Shown: positions 25,988-32,708 of the stretch, piece by piece
Layout: each line of letters starts with the position of its first letter
Numbering within the stretch: position 1 is the stretch's first letter
DNA from: an uncultured Marinococcus sp.
GTDB lineage: Bacteria > Bacillota > Bacilli > Bacillales > Marinococcaceae
Assembly (NCBI RefSeq): GCF_947493875.1
Contig: NZ_CANLSU010000008.1
Location: 1-64,000 of the forward strand
Reading direction: 5' to 3'
Length of the DNA stretch: 64,000 nt
Notes under the pieces: generated by a model
Told to the model about the DNA's origin: nothing
Databases searched by the model: none
What the model saw: only the letters and a program-made list of their open reading frames with translations
Program-made: the position numbers and the translations under genes

Positions 25988-28144
25988 CTACTCGACATCT
26001 TGTTCATACTGCCATAAAAATTGAGCTACTGTACTATATCGAGAATTATCATTCTCTGGAAACGACATACTATCTACATCTTCAATAGGGTAAATATCGT
26101 CGATTGCACTTTTGATAAGATTAATATCGACATTACTTTTAATTTTTTTATAGACTTCCTTGTCTACATTTCCTTTAGTCACAGATGGGTTCCCATATAC
26201 TGTGCTAAGAAATGATTCTATTAGCACAATTGCGTAAAGCTTATCTTCATCTATAATTTCTTCTATTATACTGTCTGGTTCTGATTTTTGGCCATATTCT
26301 TTGCAGATATAAATCAGACTTGGAAAATCAATAGAGGAACTAATTTTTTTAGGGTCTGATTCGAGCATCGTTCTTAATTCAGTTACCAGTTGGTTACTCA
26401 AGAGTGCTCCTAAAGCACTTATATCAATGACATTATCACTGGCATCATTTGCTTCTCTAATACCAGCAATGTTTAGAGAACGAAAATATTCTGTAGCAAG
26501 GATAGGGGAAGAACTTTCTATAATAATATCTTGAGATAATTCATTTTTTTCTTCATCGTTTTCTATTGTTCGAATTAATTCGACCATAGTAGAAGCTGTA
26601 GTACGTAAGGGGTTGTCTAAGCCAAGAAAAGTATTAGGATTTGACATAAGGTGTCCTGTATTAGCTAATACTTTACAAAGAACTTTTTTCTGAGAAGAAT
26701 TAATGGTATCAATGAAATTCTTAATTTTGTTTAAAATTAATTTATCATTGGAGCTTTCGATTAATGAGGCAAACTCCTCCGCTGAAATATCGACATCTTC
26801 ATTTCGTAGATTTGAAATAAATCCTTTTACTCGAACATCGGCTATATCCGAGGACGACACAGTATATAGAAAATATCTATTGAAGTATAACTCTGAACAA
26901 ACTCTTTGCTCTTTTTTCCATTGTAATGAATCTCCACGGAATATACTGAATTTTTCAAATGCAGGTTCTACCGCCGGAAACAAATGGTTTATTATATATA
27001 TTAAGCCCCTCTGTTCATTCTCACTGTACAATTCAATTGTTTCTTCAATGATTCTCTTTTTTTTATCTAGTTCATTCTTTTTTTCTTCTTCATTATATTT
27101 TTTATTTGCATTGTCTAGGAATAAATTTTTATTATTTCTTATTAATTTGTATAGATTAGGAACAAAAGCTTTAAATCCTTCAACTAAAAGTAAATCTACT
27201 ATATTCACTTCGTTTTTTAACATAGGCAAAGAAAAATGTATGATGTTAGAGAAAAGTATACTTGATCTTGGGGTATCTAAAAAAGGTTCTAATCCTTGAA
27301 AGTAAGTAATAAATTCTTGTACTTCTTGACTCGTTAAGGTTATTTCAGCTTTATATAAAACATCTTCAACTTGTTTCATTGTGAAACTTCTTAACTCCGA
27401 AAATTCAATTTTAGGTAAAGGTAAAGGTACTTGTACAATTTTTTCTAAAAACTCATACCCAGCTTGTTTATTATCACTACCATATTTATCCTTTAATGCA
27501 GAAGCAACTAGGTCATTATCAAAACTCAGAATATAAGTTATGTAATTAATATCGGCGGTTAGTTTAACTATCCTAAAGATATTGTAGATTTCTTCTTTAT
27601 CTAATCTATCAATATCGTCTATAAATAAAACAATTCTTTTCTTTTCTTCTAAAAGGATTTTTTCAATTCGTTCTTTCAACTCGTTTATATTAGCTTTTAC
27701 AAAAAAAGACGATAGTTGATTTCCAATGTCTGGTACCCCAGGAAACATAGAAGCTATTCCCATAATAGGTTTTACATAATCATCCAACAAACTTCCAGTT
27801 AATTCTTTTTTTGTTTCTAATTTTTTATTTAAGCTATCAGCTAATAGATAGAAAAAGTTTGTCAACATTTCTTCTTCGTTACTAAATAGCCATGGATTAA
27901 ATTTAATTGTCAGAATATCAGAGCTATTTCTTTCTTCAAAGTATTTTTCAATAAAATTAAGAACAGAAGTTTTACCCTCGCCCCACTTTCCGTTAATTCC
28001 AAATACCATACTATCTGCATTCACAAAGCTTTCTATTTGTTCTGCTATTCTTTTTGCAAAAGGAGCTCTACTAAAAGAATCATCTTTAAAGTGACTTAAA
28101 GCCTTATCAGAAGAATAAGTAAAGTCTTTGTGAATTTCGTCCAT
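25988..28144 (-). CDS. KAP-family P-loop NTPase
   Basis: 718 aa. The KAP NTPase core is clear: FAKRIAEQIESF then MVFGINGKWGEGKTSVLNFI with Walker A near residue 53, the family's FNPWLFSNEEEM, and Walker B RIVLFIDDIDRLDKEEI near 173, then a sensor-like ITYILSFDND. The C-terminal half is helical and not recognised; unlike many KAP proteins it shows no obvious membrane insertion. Related proteins take part in phage exclusion (PifA) in plasmids, so a defence role is plausible but inferred. Start ATG at 28142-28144 has AGAGGAGACG; a longer frame to 28165 lacks a site. The neighbour upstream, 25 bp away, is a 56-aa acidic protein. Confidence 0.85.
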   Translation of the reverse strand: MDEIHKDFTYSSDKALSHFKDDSFSRAPFAKRIAEQIESFVNADSMVFGINGKWGEGKTSVLNFIEKYFEERNSSDILTIKFNPWLFSNEEEMLTNFFYLLADSLNKKLETKKELTGSLLDDYVKPIMGIASMFPGVPDIGNQLSSFFVKANINELKERIEKILLEEKKRIVLFIDDIDRLDKEEIYNIFRIVKLTADINYITYILSFDNDLVASALKDKYGSDNKQAGYEFLEKIVQVPLPLPKIEFSELRSFTMKQVEDVLYKAEITLTSQEVQEFITYFQGLEPFLDTPRSSILFSNIIHFSLPMLKNEVNIVDLLLVEGFKAFVPNLYKLIRNNKNLFLDNANKKYNEEEKKNELDKKKRIIEETIELYSENEQRGLIYIINHLFPAVEPAFEKFSIFRGDSLQWKKEQRVCSELYFNRYFLYTVSSSDIADVRVKGFISNLRNEDVDISAEEFASLIESSNDKLILNKIKNFIDTINSSQKKVLCKVLANTGHLMSNPNTFLGLDNPLRTTASTMVELIRTIENDEEKNELSQDIIIESSSPILATEYFRSLNIAGIREANDASDNVIDISALGALLSNQLVTELRTMLESDPKKISSSIDFPSLIYICKEYGQKSEPDSIIEEIIDEDKLYAIVLIESFLSTVYGNPSVTKGNVDKEVYKKIKSNVDINLIKSAIDDIYPIEDVDSMSFPENDNSRYSTVAQFLWQYEQDVE

Positions 28145-28168
28145 GATATCGTCTCCTCTTTTCAATAT

Positions 28169-28339
28169 TTATAACTTATGAATGGTAACAATTTCGATTT
28201 CGTTTTCTTCCGTATCTAATTCCTGGGCATACAAGCTTTTGATTTTTGCTTTAGCAGCTTCTTCATGCTCGGCTTGAATCTCTCCTTCTAATATGCTCGG
28301 AAAAAAGTTGTCTGTAATCGCAAAAGCAAACTGTTGCAT
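28169..28339 (-). CDS. Small acidic protein (56 aa), partner gene of the KAP NTPase
   Basis: Begins MQQFAFAITDNFFPSILEG and ends TEENEIEIVTIHKL; 56 aa, no family recognised. The ATG at 28337-28339 is preceded by AAAGGATGAGCAACC. It ends 25 bp before the KAP start on the same strand, so cotranscription is likely. A truncated second copy lies on the other side of the KAP gene (25851-25919). Confidence 0.65.
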   Translation of the reverse strand: MQQFAFAITDNFFPSILEGEIQAEHEEAAKAKIKSLYAQELDTEENEIEIVTIHKL

Positions 28340-28362
28340 GGTTGCTCATCCTTTCTAGTATC

Positions 28363-28602
28363 TCATTTTCGTCTCATTAATTCATTAATCCGTTTCTGCC
28401 ACTGAAAGATTTGAACCACCTTGATAAAAGTGAACAATGCCAATGCCAGAAGAACGGCCACAATCGCCAGCCATGAAAACCATTGTTGTAACCAGAGGGA
28501 TGCCGAGGACACCGCAATGAGCATGATACTAACGATTAATAACTGCTTAGAACTGCTGTAAATCTTCGCTTCCAATTCTTCCATGTTCCAGTCTTGATTC
28601 AT
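28363..28602 (-). CDS. Small membrane protein (79 aa), unknown
   Basis: Two hydrophobic helices (LLIVSIMLIAVSSASLWL and WLAIVAVLLALALFTFI) between an acidic N-terminus MNQDWNMEELEAK and a basic C-terminus. No family recognised. ATG with GAGGAATCGGC upstream. It precedes the 56-aa gene and the KAP gene in the same direction, with 23 bp between it and the 56-aa gene, so these three may form an operon. Confidence 0.68.
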   Translation of the reverse strand: MNQDWNMEELEAKIYSSSKQLLIVSIMLIAVSSASLWLQQWFSWLAIVAVLLALALFTFIKVVQIFQWQKRINELMRRK

Positions 28603-28715
28603 GCCGATTCCTCATTTATCTATCTTTTCTTAACTTCTATATTCATTCTATCACCTTTGTTCAAATTATACAATAATACAATAATACATTTATATCAAAA
28701 AAATACCTGTTTAAA

Positions 28716-28737
28716 CGAACGCTTGTTCGTGTATACT
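28716..28737 (+). promoter_or_regulatory. LexA (DinR) box and promoter of the yolD-uvrX operon
   Basis: CGAACGCTTGTTCG (28716-28729) is a perfect Gram-positive SOS box (CGAAC-N4-GTTCG). A -10 element TATACT (28732-28737) abuts it, so LexA bound here would block the promoter. Predicts induction by DNA damage. Confidence 0.88.
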
Positions 28738-28764
28738 AGGTAGTAACGAAAGGACGTGATACCC

Positions 28765-29112
28765 ATGAAATCCAACAAACTAACACCGACCAGCAATCTC
28801 CGTTGGGAAAGTAGTCGCATGATTCTCCCGGAATGGCGCAAGCAATGGTTACAACGGCAGGAAGCCCAAACGTGGCAGGACCCTCCCGAAATGGACGACC
28901 AGATGATGGAAGAATATATGCAGATCATTCATGACGGCATGGCGTATACGTGGCTGTTGGAGGTCACGTACTGGCAGGACGGCCAGTTTCACATGACAAC
29001 GGGTTATGTGGCCCGTTTTCGGGACGCACCGCCGCAGATATGGTTTCAAGTGGGGGGAGCCGTGGTAGTTATTCCCGTCGAACATCTTCAAGCTGTGGCG
29101 GTCCAGTCGTAA
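28765..29112 (+). CDS. YolD-like protein
   Basis: 115 aa from the ATG at 28765 (AAAGGA ten bases upstream; the GTG three codons earlier is too close to that site). N-terminal LTPTSNLRWESSRMILPEWR is the conserved opening of YolD-like proteins, and the middle segment ends VTYWQDGQFHMTTGYVARF as in the family. YolD proteins are encoded beside Y-family polymerases (UvrX, YqjW) and are thought to act with them, much as UmuD does with UmuC. It is the first gene of the LexA-controlled operon. Confidence 0.88.
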   Translation: MKSNKLTPTSNLRWESSRMILPEWRKQWLQRQEAQTWQDPPEMDDQMMEEYMQIIHDGMAYTWLLEVTYWQDGQFHMTTGYVARFRDAPPQIWFQVGGAVVVIPVEHLQAVAVQS

Positions 29113-29127
29113 AAGGAGGGCAAACGG

Positions 29128-30351
29128 ATGAAACGAGTGGTGTTTCTGATCGACATGCAGAGTTTTTATGCTTCGGTCGAAAAGGTCTATCATCCGCACC
29201 TGTCCCAGCATCCGGTCGTGGTGGCCGGCGACCCGGACCGGCGCAGTGGTGTGATTCTGGCGGCCTGTCCCGTGGCGAAAAGCCACGGCATCAAGACCGC
29301 ACAGGCTCTTTGGGAAGCTCAAGCCCTTTGTCCCGAAGTAACGGTCCTTAAACCCCGGATGCAGTTGTACATCGACATATCCACGCAGATCAATGAACTG
29401 TTTTTAACGTATACCGATCAAGTGGAGCCGTTCTCCGTGGATGAATCGTTTATCGAACTCACCGGAACGGTCCATCAGTCCCGGCCCGAGCAAGCCGCTA
29501 AAAGCCTTCAAAAAGCCATTCTGCGACAATTTGGCATTTATGCCCGTATCGGCATTGGCGAAAATAAAATTCTAGCGAAAAGTGCATGTGATCTGCAAGC
29601 CAAAAAACGCCCTGGAGGAATCTTTTATCTGCCTAAGAACCGCCTAGCCGACGATTTTTGGCCGTTTGCGATTGGCGAGCTGTTCGGCGTCGGCAACCGC
29701 ATGGAAAAACACTTCATTCAGACGGGCATCCGTACGATCGGCCATTTAGCGAATTATCCCGTGGAAGAATTACAACATCGGTGGGGCATCAACGGGGAGC
29801 TGTTGTGGCAGTACGCCAACGGCATCGACCCGTCTCCGGTTACGCCCGACACCCATCAACAGAAAAAGAGCATCGGCCACGGCATGACCCTGCCGAGAGA
29901 CTACCATCAACGAACGGAGATTTTTGTGATTTTGCGCGAACTGGCCGAAGAAGTGGCCCGCCGCACCCGAGACGAACGATTAATAGGAAATCAACTGTCT
30001 TTAAGTATTGGCGGCACATATGAAAACCCCGTCGGCTTTTCCCGGCAACGAACACTCAACATGGCGACCAATGACGGCCGGGTGATCTATCACGCCTGTC
30101 AGAAGCTGTTTGACCGTCACTGGCTTGGCACACCGGTCCGGCGCATTGGCGTATCACTGGAAAAGGTCGAACCGGACACGCACCGGCAGTTAAGTTTATT
30201 TGATGACGTGGAGGACCGGTTCTCGTTGAACCAGACGCTTGATGCTTTGAAAGACCGTTACGGCGGCGGCATTATTATGTACGCTTCTTCCTTAACCGAT
30301 GCCGGACAAGCCCTCGAACGATCGAAAAAAATTGGAGGTCATTATAAATGA
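29128..30351 (+). CDS. uvrX: Y-family DNA polymerase UvrX (translesion synthesis)
   Basis: Plasmid-borne translesion polymerase of 407 aa, normal for UvrX/YqjW. The palm motif VVFLIDMQSFYASVEKV (residues 3-19) carries the first metal-binding Asp; EPFSVDESFIELTG near 105 carries the catalytic Asp-Glu; ARIGIGENKILAKSACDLQAK near 150 and the helix-hairpin-helix region IGELFGVGNRMEKH near 185 follow, then a little-finger domain. Ribosome-binding site AAAAGGAGGGC. Controlled by the LexA box ahead of yolD. Likely gives damage tolerance during conjugation or stress. Confidence 0.93.
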   Translation: MKRVVFLIDMQSFYASVEKVYHPHLSQHPVVVAGDPDRRSGVILAACPVAKSHGIKTAQALWEAQALCPEVTVLKPRMQLYIDISTQINELFLTYTDQVEPFSVDESFIELTGTVHQSRPEQAAKSLQKAILRQFGIYARIGIGENKILAKSACDLQAKKRPGGIFYLPKNRLADDFWPFAIGELFGVGNRMEKHFIQTGIRTIGHLANYPVEELQHRWGINGELLWQYANGIDPSPVTPDTHQQKKSIGHGMTLPRDYHQRTEIFVILRELAEEVARRTRDERLIGNQLSLSIGGTYENPVGFSRQRTLNMATNDGRVIYHACQKLFDRHWLGTPVRRIGVSLEKVEPDTHRQLSLFDDVEDRFSLNQTLDALKDRYGGGIIMYASSLTDAGQALERSKKIGGHYK

Positions 30352-30584
30352 ACAAGTCTATCCGGGACCCCCGTTCTCCCCATTACATCGGTGATCTGCT
30401 TTATCACGCCCGAACGTCCAAAGATTTAACCGTCAAAGACGTCTGTACCATGTGTCTGGTGTCGAAGCCGGTCTATGAAGCCTATGAAATGAACCGAGTG
30501 CCAAACATCGGCTTTCGGGAAGCCGAAGCCTTAGCCACGCTGCTAGACCTTTCTTTGGATGCGTTAATGTGTCCGTATGATTAA
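30348..30584 (+). CDS. XRE-type helix-turn-helix protein
   Basis: 78 aa with a helix-turn-helix region of Cro/CI type: IGDLLYHARTSKDLTVKDVC, the recognition helix in VSKPVYEAYEMNRVPNIG, and AEALATLLDLSLDALM. The start overlaps the uvrX stop codon (ATGA), so it belongs to the SOS operon. Small HTH proteins in this position are common after yolD-uvrX; target unknown. Confidence 0.75.
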   Translation: MNKSIRDPRSPHYIGDLLYHARTSKDLTVKDVCTMCLVSKPVYEAYEMNRVPNIGFREAEALATLLDLSLDALMCPYD

Positions 30585-30701
30585 AACCACCATAGCTTAA
30601 AGCGCCGGTCCCAGCTTTTATTTGTTTTGTTTCCATTTCCTAGTAGAATAATGACAAGGGTTATTTTACATGCTTTGTGGTTAGAGGGGTGGATTTATAC
30701 G

Positions 30702-30899
30702 ATGAAGGAATGGCAGATAGGAATACTAGCGGGTGTTTTCGTCACCATAAGCATCATTTTGTTAGATACTTTTTTTGCGTTGCCCTATCTCATTGAATTG
30801 CTGATAGCCACAGTCTTTTCAGTGATTTGTACGTTTATAGGAAATAAATTGCTAAATAAAAGACAAAAACATAAGGAAAGCACTGGAGGTTATTCATGA
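30702..30899 (+). CDS. Small membrane protein, partner of the next gene
   Basis: 65 aa from the ATG at 30702, which has GAGGGGTGG upstream. Two hydrophobic stretches (IGILAGVFVTISIILL and LIELLIATVFSVICTFIG) and a basic tail NKLLNKRQKHKES. No family recognised. Its stop overlaps the start of the 246-aa gene (ATGA), so the two are translationally coupled and likely work together. Confidence 0.65.
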   Translation: MKEWQIGILAGVFVTISIILLDTFFALPYLIELLIATVFSVICTFIGNKLLNKRQKHKESTGGYS

Positions 30900-31636
30900 C
30901 TAGTTGGAACTACACACCAATTAATCCATATAAGTTGTTTAATGATATTAGTAACCGACAACAGCAAATCACTTCTTTTTCTTATCCAAAATTTCATTTA
31001 ACACAAGAATCAATGAAGCCTGTAAACACAAATAAACTTCTGGCCGAAGCATTAAGCGAAAATCAATTCACGAAAAAAATAGTTCAAAATCCTTTTATGT
31101 TAGGAAAACAAATATTTGCAGAACAAGAGCAAAAGCAAAAAGAACTTCGATCAACTATTTTTTCATTTTTTAATAGCAAAATGCCTAAAACACCTAATGT
31201 TTCTTCGGCTTTAGGCCAAAATCAAGAAATCCAAAAGTTTTTAAATTTCTTTAATGATACTATAAAAAAGTTTAGCCAAGATCCTACTGCATCGTTGAGA
31301 CAAACCCTTGCAGAACAAGAACAACGACAAAGGGAATTTCGTGAGAACATCACATCTTTGTTAAGTATGAAGATGACTGATATTGCAAATTATTCGTTAG
31401 ATTTCGATATAGAATTTCCTTATGAGGAAGTAAAAGAAAATAAGTTAAAAAATGCTTCAAAAGGTGTTAGTAATTGGTTTTATGAACTATGTTTAAATAC
31501 TTATGCTTACTTTGCTGTAAAATCTTTTGTCGAATTATTGACTAGTATTAAGAATATCTTTAGCACCTTTCAATTTCTTAAAAGTATCATCGACTGGTGC
31601 ATAAACTTCCTTAAATCATCGGGTCCTCCTTTTTAA
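30896..31636 (+). CDS. Hypothetical protein with internal repeat (246 aa)
   Basis: Not recognised. It has a duplicated element: AEQEQKQKELRSTIFSFF near residue 80 and AEQEQRQREFRENITSLL near residue 146, each followed by a KM-rich stretch, i.e. two similar charged, probably coiled-coil, helices about 66 residues apart. The C-terminus (WFYELCLNTYAYFAVKSF and STFQFLKSIIDWCINFL) is hydrophobic and may insert in or lie on a membrane. It is AT-rich, coupled to a small membrane protein gene, and ends in a strong terminator. An effector/immunity or abortive-infection pair is possible but unsupported by any motif. Confidence 0.6.
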   Translation: MTSWNYTPINPYKLFNDISNRQQQITSFSYPKFHLTQESMKPVNTNKLLAEALSENQFTKKIVQNPFMLGKQIFAEQEQKQKELRSTIFSFFNSKMPKTPNVSSALGQNQEIQKFLNFFNDTIKKFSQDPTASLRQTLAEQEQRQREFRENITSLLSMKMTDIANYSLDFDIEFPYEEVKENKLKNASKGVSNWFYELCLNTYAYFAVKSFVELLTSIKNIFSTFQFLKSIIDWCINFLKSSGPPF

Positions 31637-31653
31637 TTTCAATACTTATATCT

Positions 31654-31691
31654 AAAAGAAGGCCCCCCAACAATACGGTGGGCCTTCTTTT
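31654..31691. terminator. Bidirectional terminator
   Basis: AAAAGAAGGCCC / GGGCCTTCTTTT, a 12-bp perfect stem with A and T runs, between the convergent 246-aa gene and the primase-like gene. Confidence 0.85.
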
Positions 31692-31720
31692 CCTAAATGA
31701 TACACATGCCGCCATTTTGG

Positions 31721-32692
31721 TTAAGACATTCCCATTGAAGGAGACGATTGTTTGGCTTTTGGCGGTTGCTTCTGGTCCTGTTGAAAGCCCAGCTTTAATT
31801 CCTCGTTCCAGTCTTTGGTGTTCGTGGGCCGGTGATCGACAATCGCATCATGGTTAATATAATCTTGGAGCTTGTCGTGAAAATGCGCTCCGGCCGCATC
31901 GTTATCCACGGCCGAGATCACCTGCGTGACTTTGTGGCCGTCGGCCTGTAAGTCCTGTAAGCCCCGTTTGACCGCCTGTATTTTCAAGCCACTCATGCTC
32001 TGCAATCGGGTATTCTGAACGTCTCCCTTTTTCTCCGACCAGTAGGAAAGGGCGTCAATCGGGCTTTCAAACAGCGCAATTTTATCAATGTTCTTGCCGA
32101 CATTGATCGCAAAACCGCCATCTTCGGCTGAACTTTTCACCACGCCTTTAAAATGCTTCCCGTCCTCCATCGGTTGTGTTCCCTGCCGATCAGCTCCGAT
32201 CGTTTCCCCCTCCCGGTCTTTCCATTTCATCACGCAGTTATCTTTCCGGTCCTGCACGATTAAATCTTTGTTCAAGCACCAATCGACCACTCGTTCATCG
32301 ACCTTCCGATCATTCACCAAATAGTCGCGGACGTTCGAGGTATCGGCCACTTCATAATGTGAAGGGTAGGAAAACGGCTCTTTCTCCACCTGTTGCACCG
32401 GCTGGCGGTCGAGCGCATATTCGTGTTCATTAATGCGCCGGACGGCATCGGGAAAGGAGAGATCGTGATAGGTCATCGCAAAATGAATCGCTCCGTAGCC
32501 GCCTTCCTGTCGGCTGTTCCAGTAGTATTTTTCGCCCTGAATGACCAAGCTGTCGTTTTCCACTAAGTTATAATACGGCGGCTGGCCGTTGCCCTGCTGT
32601 TTCACCTCCAAGCCGTTCGCATCCAAGTAATCCATAATCCCCACGGTTTTAGCCTGTTCGATTTCTTCACTGTTTACTCGCCGGTTGGCCAT
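31721..32692 (-). CDS. Toprim primase-like protein (DUF3991 type)
   Basis: 323 aa. N-terminal part is a DUF3991-like domain (YYWNSRQEGGYGAIHFAMTY, PDAVRRINE), found in plasmid primases and relaxase-linked proteins. C-terminal Toprim domain: IALFESPIDALSYWSEK with the catalytic Glu near residue 206 and VISAVDNDAAGAHF with the Asp pair near 260. Probably primes or processes transferred single-stranded DNA. The last gene of the mobilisation block, downstream of the ArdC-like protein by 16 bp. Confidence 0.82.
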   Translation of the reverse strand: MANRRVNSEEIEQAKTVGIMDYLDANGLEVKQQGNGQPPYYNLVENDSLVIQGEKYYWNSRQEGGYGAIHFAMTYHDLSFPDAVRRINEHEYALDRQPVQQVEKEPFSYPSHYEVADTSNVRDYLVNDRKVDERVVDWCLNKDLIVQDRKDNCVMKWKDREGETIGADRQGTQPMEDGKHFKGVVKSSAEDGGFAINVGKNIDKIALFESPIDALSYWSEKKGDVQNTRLQSMSGLKIQAVKRGLQDLQADGHKVTQVISAVDNDAAGAHFHDKLQDYINHDAIVDHRPTNTKDWNEELKLGFQQDQKQPPKAKQSSPSMGMS

Positions 32693-32708
32693 ATATACTC
32701 CCTCCTTT

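Noticed and set aside
28145..28165. Longer start for the KAP NTPase
   Set aside because: The extension covers the ribosome-binding site AGAGGAGACG of the ATG at 28142-28144.
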